Part shown: positions 32,666-43,936 of the stretch, piece after piece
Layout of the letters: every line of letters begins with the position of its first letter
How positions within the stretch are numbered: the first letter of the stretch is position 1
Source: JAQTNA01 sp043743785
GTDB taxonomy: Bacteria; Pseudomonadota; Gammaproteobacteria; Burkholderiales; Rhodocyclaceae
Direction of reading: 5' to 3'
Assembly: GCA_043743785.1 (NCBI GenBank)
Contig: JAYTVW010000129.1
Coordinates: 1 to 48,074, forward strand
Length of the DNA stretch: 48,074 nt
Notes under the pieces: model-generated
The model's database searches: none
Seen by the model: the letters and a program-made list of their open reading frames with translations, nothing else
Told to the model about the DNA's origin: nothing
Program-made: the position numbers and the translations under genes

Positions 32666-33171
32666 GACAGCAGACCCAGGTGGTGCAGCATGAAATCCGT
32701 AACCTGCCGCGGGTTGTTGATGTCCAGCTGGGGCAGCGTGGTGGAGAGGGGCGCGTCGCTGGCTACAGCGATGATGCTGGGGTTGTCGGTATAAATGGGC
32801 GCGCCGCCGTTGGCCGGGCGGAACACCTCGATCTTGGGAATCGGCGAGGCCTTGAAGCCTTCCACCAGCACCAGGTCGCAGGGCGCCAAAAGGCGCAACT
32901 GCTCTTCCAGGGTGGGTTCCGCTTCGCCCCGCAGTTCGTGCATGAGGGCCCAGCGCAGGCCGGAGGTCAGCAGCACTTCCGTGCAGCCCGCCTCCCGGTG
33001 ACGGTAGGAATCCTTGCCCGGACGGTCGATGTCAAATCGATGATGCACGTGCTTGATGAGGGACACCTTGAGGCCCCGGCCGGTGCACAGGGGGATGACC
33101 TGTTCAATAAGCGTGGTCTTGCCGGAGCCTGAGTAGCCGGCGAAACCGAAGACTTTCTGGGGGTGGCTCAT
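32662..33171 (-). CDS. mobB: MobB, molybdopterin-guanine dinucleotide biosynthesis GTPase
   Basis: A 169-residue P-loop protein: GFAGYSGSGKTTLIEQ, LIKHVHHRFDIDRPGKDS, and LVEGFKASPIPKIEV are all typical of MobB. It binds GTP and assists MobA in making the bis-guanine dinucleotide form of the cofactor. First gene of the mobB-moeA-moaD-moaE run; mobA is not in this window. Confidence 0.92.
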   Translation of the reverse strand: MSHPQKVFGFAGYSGSGKTTLIEQVIPLCTGRGLKVSLIKHVHHRFDIDRPGKDSYRHREAGCTEVLLTSGLRWALMHELRGEAEPTLEEQLRLLAPCDLVLVEGFKASPIPKIEVFRPANGGAPIYTDNPSIIAVASDAPLSTTLPQLDINNPRQVTDFMLHHLGLLS

Positions 33172-33186
33172 GTTCTCGATATTTCT

Positions 33187-33244
33187 GTGGGGGCGAACTT
33201 GTTCGCCCGAAATTCAATCGTCGGGCGAACAAGTTCGCCCCTAC
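33187..33244. repeat. REP pair upstream of mobB
   Basis: A plus unit (33187-33208) and a minus unit (33223-33244) with the same GGGCGAACTTGTTCGCCC palindrome in opposite orientation, heads GTGGG and GTAGG outward. Pairing the two units gives a hairpin of about 20 bp between the mobB start and the ATP-grasp-like gene. Confidence 0.8.
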
Positions 33245-33256
33245 ACCGCAGGCATC

Positions 33257-34549
33257 TTATCCGGCCTCTACCGCCACCACCGGCGCGAAGCCGCCGCCGG
33301 GGGTGCGGAAATTGGTGGTCTGCCCCTGGTAAAGACGGGCACAGGAAAGCTGGATCTGGCTCCGATAGACGTAGTGGCGCAGATCCACCTTGAGGGCCGC
33401 CACTGCCCCCTCCGTGACACGATGGCGCTCCCCGGGCAGGGCGATGGCCTGGGCCACGTATTCGCCGGACAGGATTTCAGCGAAGACCCGCTTGGTCAGC
33501 TTGTCGCCCCGGTAGGCCGCCTTGCTGCCGAAACCGCCGGCCGGCTTGAAGAAGAGGTGCTTGCGGCGCGCCCACAGCTCGTCGCCATTGGTGTCCCGCA
33601 CGGCCTCGGTGCGGGGAATGCCTTCCGCCAGAACGGCCCGCGTCGCCAGGGAAACACCGAAGGTGGCCAGCAGGTCCATGTCTGTCAGGGCAATGAGGTT
33701 GCGCTTGTCGGCATACAGGGCGTGGGCGTGGGGATGGGGCGTCACCACCGCCCCGCCGCTTTCATAGGCGGCCCGGATGGCCGCCTGGCCATCGAGAGAA
33801 AAGTCGGTGAGCCGGTTGTACACCAGGTCGATGGACAACTCGCCGTGCCACAGGACACCGTCCCGCCAGGCCAGATCAGAAGGATCGCAGACCACGGCCG
33901 TCAGGCCGGCCCGCCGGAAGAGTTGCTGGAACAGCAGGAATTCGGGATAGAGGAATTGTTCCGCCGGCTGCTCATCCACGATGGCGATGGTCTTCAACGG
34001 CGCATCGCCCCGCTCCGCCTGCCATTCCTGGCGGAACATGTCGAGGAAACGCTGTTCCAGCGTAGCGCCTTCCAAAGGCACGACATCGTGGCAACAGCGG
34101 CGATGGGCCCGGGCCAAGGCCGCGTTCAACAGACCACCGCCGGCATTGGTATTGATCTCGATGAGTTGCGGGCCGTCCTGCCCCAGGTGGAAATCGTAGC
34201 CGAGGAAGACGCCCGGATACTTGGGCACCCGATGTGCCAGGGCCGGCGCCCAGGCCAGCACATGTTCCTGGTAGGCCGGCAGGGCCGTGACCTGTTCGAT
34301 GGCGTTGATAATGGCCGCCATGCGCTCCAGATCCTCCCGGGCGACGAATACTGCCGCATCGGCAAACAGCCTGGGGCGCTCGGCATCGATCAGACGCCAG
34401 ATTTCGGCGCAGGCGGCGCCTGCATCGTCACAGACCAGGGCGGCGCGCAGAGCGGCCCGGTCGAGGGAAACGCAATGGCAATGCCGGTTGAAGCGCTCCG
34501 CCCGGGCCGCGCCGGAACTCTCTGCCGAATGGGGGGCTTGCTGGGTCAT
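33257..34549 (-). CDS. ATP-grasp-like protein of unknown substrate
   Basis: A 430-residue protein. I see the ATP-grasp-like metal motif LIEINTNAGGGLLN early in the chain (about 130) and a lysine-bearing nucleotide-loop candidate FFKPAGGFGSKAAYRG late (about 340), which is the reverse of the normal order and suggests a circularly permuted ATP-grasp fold such as those in glutathionylspermidine-synthase-like proteins. The substrate is unknown. The ATG has no clear ribosome site; a GTG 18 bases upstream is an alternative. The gene is not clearly linked to the cofactor genes beyond strand and position. Confidence 0.65.
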   Translation of the reverse strand: MTQQAPHSAESSGAARAERFNRHCHCVSLDRAALRAALVCDDAGAACAEIWRLIDAERPRLFADAAVFVAREDLERMAAIINAIEQVTALPAYQEHVLAWAPALAHRVPKYPGVFLGYDFHLGQDGPQLIEINTNAGGGLLNAALARAHRRCCHDVVPLEGATLEQRFLDMFRQEWQAERGDAPLKTIAIVDEQPAEQFLYPEFLLFQQLFRRAGLTAVVCDPSDLAWRDGVLWHGELSIDLVYNRLTDFSLDGQAAIRAAYESGGAVVTPHPHAHALYADKRNLIALTDMDLLATFGVSLATRAVLAEGIPRTEAVRDTNGDELWARRKHLFFKPAGGFGSKAAYRGDKLTKRVFAEILSGEYVAQAIALPGERHRVTEGAVAALKVDLRHYVYRSQIQLSCARLYQGQTTNFRTPGGGFAPVVAVEAG

Positions 34550-34575
34550 GGGGCGGGGATTGTACACCGGCCCGA

Positions 34576-34647
34576 GGGCGCGAAACGTGAAATGTGAAAC
34601 GTGGCGGCGACCTGGCTTCTACCTTTCACCTTTCACGTTTCACGCCC
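34576..34647. repeat. Long-armed inverted repeat of GTGAAACG units
   Basis: Two 27-base arms (34576-34602, 34621-34647) pair at 24 of 27 positions and are built of GTGAAA heptamers; the loop is 18 bases. It lies between uvrB and the ATP-grasp-like gene, both on the minus strand, and may separate them. Confidence 0.7.
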
Positions 34648-34702
34648 AATTTTCGCCTGGCCGACGGCGTAGGCATGTCGGTAGCTACGCCCACTCCTCG
34701 CC

Positions 34703-36742
<2,040 letters not shown>

Positions 36743-36830
36743 GGTCGGCGTGGGGAGGAACAAGCGGTTCGGGAGCAAATATCGGCGTCACCGGAGGGCG
36801 TCCGGTCCGCGTCCAGGAGGGGCGCCTGGA

Positions 36831-37436
36831 TCACTCCAGGGTGGCGATGTATTCCGCCACCGCGTTGGTTTCCAGTTCAGTGAGTTTCGATGCCACGGTG
36901 TGCATGATGGCGTTATCGTTGGTGCGCTCGCGCTGAGTGAATTGTTTCAACTGGTCCTCGATGTAGCGCGGGTGCTGCCCGGCCAGACGCGGCAGGCGCA
37001 CCGTACCGAGGCCCCTGTCCCCATGGCAGGTGGCGCAGGCCGGCACCCCGGAAAAACGGTTGCCCTTGTGGAAAATCAGCCGTCCCATAGCGGCCAGATC
37101 GGCATCCGGAGCCTTGCGCGCCGTGGTTTTCCTGCTCTCGAAAAAGGCGCCGAGAGACGTCATCTCTGTTTCAGAAAGAGATTCCGCCTGGGGCTTCATG
37201 GTCTCGTTCTTGCGCTTGCCACTCTTGAAGTCGGCCAGCTGCTTGGCTACATACTCGGCATGCTGGCCCGCCAACCGGGGGTACACCGGGCTGGCGGAGG
37301 CGCCCTCCGCGCCATGGCAAAGGGAACAGCGCTCGGCCACAATTTCCGCGGCGCGGCGCAAGTCCACATCCGCACCCCGAGCCGGCAGAATACCCACTGC
37401 AAGCACACCTGCCATCACCCACAAGACCTTGCCCAT
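36831..37436 (-). CDS. Diheme cytochrome c4
   Basis: A 201-residue periplasmic cytochrome with signal peptide (MGKVLWVMAGVLAVGILPARG) and two class I heme domains: CSLCH at 37-41 and CATCH at 134-138, each followed by a YPRLAGQHAEYV / LPRLAGQHPRYI block and a methionine ligand (NETMK, NAIMH). Cytochromes c4 shuttle electrons from the bc1 complex to oxidases, including cbb3. The ATG is preceded by GGGAGAAG. It sits upstream of uvrB on the same strand by chance rather than function. Confidence 0.92.
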   Translation of the reverse strand: MGKVLWVMAGVLAVGILPARGADVDLRRAAEIVAERCSLCHGAEGASASPVYPRLAGQHAEYVAKQLADFKSGKRKNETMKPQAESLSETEMTSLGAFFESRKTTARKAPDADLAAMGRLIFHKGNRFSGVPACATCHGDRGLGTVRLPRLAGQHPRYIEDQLKQFTQRERTNDNAIMHTVASKLTELETNAVAEYIATLE

Positions 37437-37690
37437 GTTCTTCTCCCGGAATACGCGTTGATGAGGCAGGGATGATACTGATTTTTCGGCACCGGGGCGC
37501 TCCCCACGGATCAACAGGGTGTGCAGCCATCCACGAAAGCGAGCCCGGGGTAGTCAGATTGCAGGACGGGGAACCGTGCCGTCAAAGTCAGACCTTCCTC
37601 CGCACCCCTGCCTTCGCCCCAATCGGGTAAACTCGCGCCCTTTTGTTCATCGGTCCCGGGCACTGCTGCGGTGCCGATTTGGTTTTATCC

Positions 37691-38539
37691 ATGAGCAAGC
37701 CCTCTACCCATCTGATCGTTCAGGGTCGGGACATTTACCCGGACGCCCTGGCCGAACTGGCCCGCCTCAGCGGGGCCTCCGGTATCGAACGCCTCGCCGA
37801 TTCTGCCTGCCGTCTGCTGGACGCGACCGCACATCCCGACGTGACGGCCGCGTGTCGTCTGGCGCACCTGGATTTCGCCTTTGTGCCGGCGGGCCGGCGC
37901 CTGTCCGACATGGGACTCTTTGTCACGGACATGGATTCCACCCTGATCACCATCGAGTGCATCGATGAGGTGGCGGACATGTATGGCCTGAAGGCGGAAG
38001 TGCACGCCGTGACCGAGGCGGCCATGCGCGGCGAACTGGATTTCCGCGAGAGCCTGTTGCGTCGGGTGGCTTTGCTGGAAGGCCTGGAGGAATCAGCGCT
38101 CGAACGGGTTTACGAGGAGCGTCTGCAACTTTCCCCGGGCGCGGAACCCCTGCTGGCGAAGCTCAACGGGGCAGGCGTCACCACGGTGCTGGTGTCTGGC
38201 GGCTTCACCTTCTTCACCGAGCGCCTGAAGACCCACCTGGGTTTTGACCATGCCTGGGCCAACACCCTGGAAGTGCGCCACCGCCGCCTGACAGGCAAGG
38301 TCATCGGGGAACTGGAGGACGCCGAGGCCAAGCGCGACCACCTGCTGGCCCTCAAGGCCGACCTGGGGCTGAATCGCAACCAGATCATCGCCGCAGGCGA
38401 CGGCGCCAACGACCTCCTGATGCTGGCGGAGGCTCTCTACAGCGTCGCTTACCAAGCGAAGCCCGTGGTGCGCGAAAAAGCCGCCTACGCGCTGGATCAC
38501 AGCGGGATGGACGGCATACTCAATTTCTTCGAGGATTGA
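37691..38539 (+). CDS. serB: SerB phosphoserine phosphatase
   Basis: A 282-residue HAD-family phosphatase that makes serine from phosphoserine. Nucleophile motif DMDSTLITIECIDE, VSGGFTFFTERL, and GDGANDLLMLA are all intact, with a short N-terminal ACT-like part. The ATG was chosen to match the family start. The intrinsic terminator on this strand is 337 bases further down, beyond an oppositely oriented gene. Confidence 0.95.
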   Translation: MSKPSTHLIVQGRDIYPDALAELARLSGASGIERLADSACRLLDATAHPDVTAACRLAHLDFAFVPAGRRLSDMGLFVTDMDSTLITIECIDEVADMYGLKAEVHAVTEAAMRGELDFRESLLRRVALLEGLEESALERVYEERLQLSPGAEPLLAKLNGAGVTTVLVSGGFTFFTERLKTHLGFDHAWANTLEVRHRRLTGKVIGELEDAEAKRDHLLALKADLGLNRNQIIAAGDGANDLLMLAEALYSVAYQAKPVVREKAAYALDHSGMDGILNFFED

Positions 38540-38543
38540 CGTT

Positions 38544-38565
38544 GTCGGATTGAAACCCGACCTAC
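38544..38565 (-). repeat. REP unit supplying a stop codon
   Basis: GTCGGATTGAAACCCGAC followed by CTAC. Read on the minus strand, the GTAGG head contains the TAG stop codon of the small membrane protein gene, so the repeat inserted at or defines that gene's end. Confidence 0.65.
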
Positions 38566-38819
38566 AGGCTTGGGTCGCGCAACAGCCACCACAGGATCAG
38601 GCCCGGCACCAGGTTGAACATCATGATGGCGATCTTGTAGAAGGCCATGCCGGCGTAGTGAATGGCATCGAAATGCTCCTCCGACAGGGCGAACCAGCGT
38701 CCATGCAGGCGAAACACCAGGTCGTGGGAGAAGGTAAACACGAGGAACCACCATACCAGCAAGGCGTAATTGAGCGCCGCGCTCCACAGCAGGAAATTCC
38801 TCAGCAGTTCCATGTTCAT
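38562..38819 (-). CDS. Small conserved membrane protein (DUF6868-like)
   Basis: An 85-residue protein with two hydrophobic spans (about 8-30 and 57-79) separated by a polar loop with HDLVFRLHGRWFALSEEHFDA. This layout matches small DUF6868-type proteins as I remember them; the family label is uncertain and function unknown. It is convergent with serB. Confidence 0.65.
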   Translation of the reverse strand: MNMELLRNFLLWSAALNYALLVWWFLVFTFSHDLVFRLHGRWFALSEEHFDAIHYAGMAFYKIAIMMFNLVPGLILWWLLRDPSL

Positions 38820-38875
38820 GGCAGCGCCTTTCGGGCGGCCCGGGGGCCGAGGCCTCCACTATACGGATGTCCTGA

Positions 38876-38909
38876 CCGCAACGGCGCTGCCGGGGTGCGG
38901 TTTTTTTTT
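38876..38909 (+). terminator. Intrinsic terminator on the plus strand
   Basis: CCGCA/TGCGG and CGGC/GCCG form a two-part stem with a GCT loop, followed by nine T's. No plus-strand gene ends nearby; serB stops 337 bases upstream. It either ends serB transcripts that run antisense through the small membrane gene or belongs to an unseen short RNA. Confidence 0.65.
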
Positions 38910-38989
38910 CCAGCCTGGGGCCGGCGGTTTCTGGCGCCACATTTTCCCTGTTTGGGCCAGATTTCTCGCCCGTATGCCGCCCCGGCCGA

Positions 38990-39018
38990 TTGTTCTCCCC
39001 GGGAGGCACGAGGATAAT
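38990..39018 (+). promoter_or_regulatory. Sigma70-type promoter of the response regulator
   Basis: TTGTTC and GATAAT are separated by 17 bases, with a start near 39025 and a 48-base leader to the regulator gene. Confidence 0.5.
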
Positions 39019-39072
39019 GTGCGGGCGGAGAGCAGCATCGCTTGTTTCAGTCCACAAACTCGAGGAATTCAC

Positions 39073-40248
39073 ATGTCTGACCGGGCCCACATCTTGTTGG
39101 TAGACGACGATCCAACCATGATCGAGATTGAGCGCTTTCAGCTTGGCGAGGAGAACTACCGCTACACCACGGCAGAGGACGGCCTGGATGCCCTGGTGAA
39201 GATCGCCTCGGACCGGCCGGACATCATTCTCCTGGACGTCAACATGCCCAAGCTGGACGGCCTGGAAACCTGCAAGCACATCCGCAAGGACTCGGACAAC
39301 GACAACATCAGCATTATATTTGTCACCTCCAAGAACGATGCCCAAACACGCAAGGCCGCCTACGAAGTGGGTGGCGACGACGTGCTGGTCAAGCCCCTGG
39401 ACCCCAGTGAGATCCTGAGCAAGGTGGAAAACGCGGCCAAGAGCCAGCAGCGCGTCACCGCACTGCACCAGGAAATGGCGGAAACCATGGGGGTTCTCAT
39501 GACCACCATCATCACCAGCGGCGAATACGGCGTGGTGATGAACTTCTTCCGCAACTCCTACGCCTGCAAAAGCATGGCGGAACTGGCCGAGGTGGTGCTC
39601 AAGGCCCTGGACGATTTCGGCCTGACGGGTTGCGTACAACTCCGCTCCGGCGAGCAGATCCTGACGGTCAACAGCGAGCGGCGTTCCAGCCCCCTGGAGC
39701 AGGAGATGCTCTACGACCTGTCCATGGGCAATCGGCACATTTACGACTACGGCAACCGCACGGCATTTTGCTACGCCAACGTGGCCGTCCTGATCAAGGC
39801 CATGCCCCTGGACGAGCCGGAGGCTTATGGGCGCATCAAGGACAATGTGGCGCTTTTAGCCGAAGGCGCGGAATTCCGCCTGACGGCGCTGGTGGAAGAA
39901 ACCCGGGTGCGGGAGCAGAAGGAAGCCCTGACGCTCAGCGTGGCTGCGGCGTCGAAAAAACTGGCCCAGGTCAATACGGATTACAAGCGGGGCCAGTCGG
40001 ACATGAGCAACATCTTCAGCCGCCTGGAACAAAGGCTGGAGTGGGCCCTGGCAGGCCTTGGGCTTTCCGACGAGCAGGAACGGGGCATGTGGGAAATCGT
40101 CACCCCCCTGGGCGCCGAAGCCAATTCCCTCTATGACGAAGGCCTCTCCCTGGACAGCCAGCTGACCGAAGCACTGACGGCCCTGCGCCAGAGTTTGAGC
40201 CTGAGCGATCCGGCAACGCCACCGGCTTCCGACAAGCAGGGCACCTAA
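39073..40248 (+). CDS. Response regulator with GAF-like/coiled-coil output
   Basis: A 391-residue protein with an intact receiver: Asp11/Asp12 acidic pair, phospho-acceptor Asp55 (LLDVNMPKLDG), Thr85 and Lys107. Residues about 135-300 form a domain shared with the degenerate regulator at 15201 (SGEYGVVMNFFRNSYACKS, RIKDNVALLAEGAEF) that resembles a GAF-type fold in size; the remainder is helical and probably coiled. No DNA-binding domain is seen. It is convergent with a hybrid kinase 34 bases away that ends in an HPt domain, so it could be that kinase's final target. The ATG follows GAGGA. Confidence 0.82.
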   Translation: MSDRAHILLVDDDPTMIEIERFQLGEENYRYTTAEDGLDALVKIASDRPDIILLDVNMPKLDGLETCKHIRKDSDNDNISIIFVTSKNDAQTRKAAYEVGGDDVLVKPLDPSEILSKVENAAKSQQRVTALHQEMAETMGVLMTTIITSGEYGVVMNFFRNSYACKSMAELAEVVLKALDDFGLTGCVQLRSGEQILTVNSERRSSPLEQEMLYDLSMGNRHIYDYGNRTAFCYANVAVLIKAMPLDEPEAYGRIKDNVALLAEGAEFRLTALVEETRVREQKEALTLSVAAASKKLAQVNTDYKRGQSDMSNIFSRLEQRLEWALAGLGLSDEQERGMWEIVTPLGAEANSLYDEGLSLDSQLTEALTALRQSLSLSDPATPPASDKQGT

Positions 40249-40282
40249 GCCAGACACCGGCCTGTTCGCAGGTCGGTCGGTT

Positions 40283-43200
40283 TCAGCCCGCCAGTTCTTC
40301 CTCCACGGCGCCCCGTGCTGCCGCCAGGCGCTCTTCCAGGGTCGCCAGCAGGGCGGCTTCCCCCGCCCCGGCTGTGCCGGCCAGGGCCAGTTCCAGGGCA
40401 TGTGCCGCATCCCGCAGGTGGTGGGCGCCGATGGAGGCCGCCAGACTCTTCAGGGTGTGGGCCTGGCGACAGCCCACGACCCTGTCGTTCCGGGCCAGTG
40501 CCGCCTGCAAGGCTTCCATGTCCGTCGAGGGATTCTTGAGGAACATCTGTAGCAGGCGGCCATAAAACGCCCGGTTGCCCTTGGCGGTCACCAGACCAGC
40601 GTCCACATCCAGAATCCCCGCAGCCCGGGCCTCCGGCTCGGGCGCCACCGCACTTGCCACGGCAGTCGCCGCTGCCGCTGCCACCTGAGTTTCCGGGACA
40701 CTCTCGGTCAGCACTGAGACGGGGTCGGCTGCGCCGACCAGTCTGGGTGCATGCACGGGCGCCGTGTGGCTTTCGCCGCCCAACCAGTGCACCAGGGCCG
40801 CGTCGAGTACCGCCGGGCGTATGGGTTTGGTGAGAATGTCGTTCATGCCTATGGCCAGCACCCGCGGGCGCTCGTCAGCCAGGGCATGGGCCGTCAGGGC
40901 CAGGATGGGTAGATCCGGGAAACGTAGGCGCAAGGCATGGGCGGCAGTGTAGCCATCCATGACCGGCATCTGGATGTCCATCAGAACGAGATCATATTTT
41001 CCGCCGATACCCATCTGAACTGCCTCCAGGCCATTCTCCGCCGTATCCACCTTGGCGCCGCTGAGTTCAATAAGTTCCCGGCCCACCTGGCGATTGAACT
41101 CGTTGTCGTCCACCAACAGGATGTGGCGGCCGGAAAGATTGGGCGTGGCGGCCACCGCCCTGGCCGTCAGCGGAACCCTGATCTGCCCTCCCAGCACCTG
41201 AACCAGGGTGTCCCGCAGGGCGGCACGGGACACCGGCTTGCCCAGGCAGGCTTGCACCACATCCAGCCCCACCTGGCTGCGGGCTTCAGTCACTTCGTCC
41301 CCGGTAATCAGGATGATGGGCATGGCCAAGCCCTGCTGACGAATTTGCCGGGCCGTCTCCAGGCCATCCCGCCCCGGCAGGCGCCAGTCCATGATAACGG
41401 CATCAAACCCGGGCGCCGCCGTCAGCCGGTCGAGGGCGGCCTCCCCGGAATCCACGCTTTCGGCCGCGCAGCCCAGGGCCGCCACCAAACGAGTCAGCAA
41501 GGTGCGCATGACTCCATTGTCGTCCACCACCAGCAAGCGTTTGCCCGAGAGCAGAGGCGGCAGGGCTTGCTGCTCTCCGTCTATACCAAAGCGGGCGGTG
41601 AAGCTAAAGCAACTACCCTGGCCCGGTGCACTGTCCACGCCGATATCGCCCCCCATCTGCTCCACCAGCTGCTTGCAGATGGCCAGGCCCAGGCCGGTAC
41701 CGCCAAATTTGCGGGTGGTGGAGTTATCCGCCTGGCTGAAGGCGGAGAACAGCCGTTCCTGCTGGGCCGGGCTAAGACCCAGGCCCGTGTCCCGCACGCT
41801 GAAACGCAGGAACGCCTTACCGGCCTCGCCCTCCAGCGCTTCCACCGTCACCGCAATCTCACCCCGATCCGTAAACTTGAGGGCGTTCCCCACCAGATTG
41901 GTAAGCACCTGGCCCAGGCGCAAGGGGTCACCCACCAAGCGCCCCGGCACACCGGGCAAGGCCCCGAAAGCAAATTCCAGGCTCTTCGCCCGTGCCCTGT
42001 GGCTGAACAAGTTGCTGACTTGGGCGAGCACCTCGTCCAGGCTGAAGGGAATGCATTCCATTTCCAGCTTGCCTGCCTCGATCTTGGAAAAATCCAGGAT
42101 GTTATTGACGATGCCCAGGAGGGACTCGGCGGCGGACTCGATCTTCAGCACATAGTCGTTCTGCCTGGCGCTCAGGTCGGTCTTCAGGCAAAGCTGGGAG
42201 AAACCCAGCACCGCGTTGATGGGCGTACGGATCTCGTGACTCATGTTGGCCAGAAAAGCGCTCTTGGCGCGGTTGGCCGACTCGGCCACATCCCTGGCCT
42301 GGGTGAGGGAGGCATTGGCGGCCATGAGATCCCGGGTGCGTGATTCCAGCATTTCCTCCAGATGCTCCCGGTAGCGGTCCAGTTCCCCGGCGATGCGTTT
42401 CTTCTCGGTGATGTCCCGGCAGGAAGCAAAAATGTCCCCGTCCGGCAGCAGGGCCGCATTCATTTCCACCGGAACCTGGCTGCCATCCTGGCGTTGCAGC
42501 ATCAGTTCGCTGCGCACCGGCCCTCCTGGCCCCAGGTTTTCCAGTATTCGGCGAGTGTTCTCATCCCCCGGCGCCGTAAGGTCTGCAAAGCCCCGGCTTT
42601 GCAAGACGGCAGGCGGCACGCCCAAAAGTTTGCCGGCCTGCTGATTGGCATAGCGGCAACGACCATCCGGGTTGGCAATGAAGACCGCGTCAGCGCCGTT
42701 TTCCAGAACACTCCTCAGGCGGGCCTGTTCCGCCTCCAGAGCATCCGCAGCGCGCCGGAAGACCCGGGTAGTGAAAAATATCACCAGCATCAGGCTGGCG
42801 GCGATGAGGGCGCCGAAGGCCAACAACTGCCGGTTGAGGGTATGCACATCCCGCATGACCTCGTCGGTATAGGCGACGGTAGCCACCAGCCAGCCCCAGC
42901 GGGCGAAGCTGGAGTAGATGGCAGTGCGTTCCCGTGCCTCCCGCTCCCCGGCGGACCGATTGGCCCACAGGTAACGCAAGTGGCCCTGGCCTTCCCGGAT
43001 CATTTGTGCAACGAAAGGACTTCCCTTGTCATCCTGCAGGTCAAGGACGTTCATCTCTGGCAGCGTGGGGTGGAGGATCACCCGGCCTGGTTCCCGCTCC
43101 CGGTCCAAGATGAAAACGTAACCCTTGTCGGCGATATCGATGGCGCGAATCTTGTCCTTCAGGCCCATCAGGTTCTCGGTGAAGTCGATGCCGATGTAGG

Positions 43201-43837
43201 CAAGGCCAATGACTTGGCCGGCCTCGTCCTTCAAGGGCTGGTAGCGGGTCATGAATTCCCGCCCGAAAAGCGTGGCGCGCCCGGTGTAGGGCAGGCCCTT
43301 CATCAGATTGCCGTAGGCAGGATGGCTGTGCCCGAGGGGCGTGCCCACGGCCCGCCGGCCATTCTCCTGTTTAACGGAAGTCGTGATGCGAAAGAAATCA
43401 TCGCCGTCACGCACAAAGACCGAGGCGGTAGCGCCGGTGGACCGGGTAAATCGGTCCACCAGCTGGAAATCATTATTGAGCGCCCGCCCGTTACCCAGCA
43501 AAACGGGCAGCACCCGTTCCCCGTCGGCGACCCGCTTGCCGGACAGGACAGGCGCCTCCGGCAGGGTAGACACGAAGGCATTGCCCAAACGTTCTGCCGA
43601 ACGTTCCAGTAGGCTGGCGTAGGCGTCCACCATGTCCACCACTTGGCGATTGACATGGGTCAATTCGTTGAGATTACGTTCCTGCAGGCGCTGATTCAGC
43701 CACTGGCTGACCAGCACCCCCATGACGCAAAACACCAGCAGCACGGCCAGATTCAGCACCACCGCCAGTCGGGTGGTGAATGGCAGACCTTCAAACGTGG
43801 CCTTGCCCTGGGTAATTACCTTGCGTATGGAAGGCAT
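40283..43837 (-). CDS. Hybrid histidine kinase (Cache-PAS-HisKA-HATPase-REC-REC-HPt)
   Basis: A 1184-residue sensor kinase. Helix 1 (about 23-45), periplasmic Cache-type sensor (about 60-340, with GREFMTRYQPLKDEAGQVIG), helix 2 (about 347-370), a PAS domain, HisKA with phospho-acceptor His534 (MSHEIRTP), HATPase, receiver 1 (Asp817), receiver 2 (Asp954) and a C-terminal HPt domain with His1127 (QAHTLKSLAAS). The layout is that of a multi-step phosphorelay kinase. The periplasmic domain resembles ligand-binding Cache sensors of chemoreceptors. Downstream of cheB on the same strand, so possibly part of the adaptation cluster. Ligand unknown. Confidence 0.9.
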   Translation of the reverse strand: MPSIRKVITQGKATFEGLPFTTRLAVVLNLAVLLVFCVMGVLVSQWLNQRLQERNLNELTHVNRQVVDMVDAYASLLERSAERLGNAFVSTLPEAPVLSGKRVADGERVLPVLLGNGRALNNDFQLVDRFTRSTGATASVFVRDGDDFFRITTSVKQENGRRAVGTPLGHSHPAYGNLMKGLPYTGRATLFGREFMTRYQPLKDEAGQVIGLAYIGIDFTENLMGLKDKIRAIDIADKGYVFILDREREPGRVILHPTLPEMNVLDLQDDKGSPFVAQMIREGQGHLRYLWANRSAGEREARERTAIYSSFARWGWLVATVAYTDEVMRDVHTLNRQLLAFGALIAASLMLVIFFTTRVFRRAADALEAEQARLRSVLENGADAVFIANPDGRCRYANQQAGKLLGVPPAVLQSRGFADLTAPGDENTRRILENLGPGGPVRSELMLQRQDGSQVPVEMNAALLPDGDIFASCRDITEKKRIAGELDRYREHLEEMLESRTRDLMAANASLTQARDVAESANRAKSAFLANMSHEIRTPINAVLGFSQLCLKTDLSARQNDYVLKIESAAESLLGIVNNILDFSKIEAGKLEMECIPFSLDEVLAQVSNLFSHRARAKSLEFAFGALPGVPGRLVGDPLRLGQVLTNLVGNALKFTDRGEIAVTVEALEGEAGKAFLRFSVRDTGLGLSPAQQERLFSAFSQADNSTTRKFGGTGLGLAICKQLVEQMGGDIGVDSAPGQGSCFSFTARFGIDGEQQALPPLLSGKRLLVVDDNGVMRTLLTRLVAALGCAAESVDSGEAALDRLTAAPGFDAVIMDWRLPGRDGLETARQIRQQGLAMPIILITGDEVTEARSQVGLDVVQACLGKPVSRAALRDTLVQVLGGQIRVPLTARAVAATPNLSGRHILLVDDNEFNRQVGRELIELSGAKVDTAENGLEAVQMGIGGKYDLVLMDIQMPVMDGYTAAHALRLRFPDLPILALTAHALADERPRVLAIGMNDILTKPIRPAVLDAALVHWLGGESHTAPVHAPRLVGAADPVSVLTESVPETQVAAAAATAVASAVAPEPEARAAGILDVDAGLVTAKGNRAFYGRLLQMFLKNPSTDMEALQAALARNDRVVGCRQAHTLKSLAASIGAHHLRDAAHALELALAGTAGAGEAALLATLEERLAAARGAVEEELAG

Positions 43838-43936
43838 GGGATTTCGCAAACGCCTGCGGCAGGAGGGAAAGGGGGTGGCTATCGAGAGATACCAGCGGAG
43901 ACCAGGGAAAGCAGCCGGATCTCGGGGCACCTGTCC

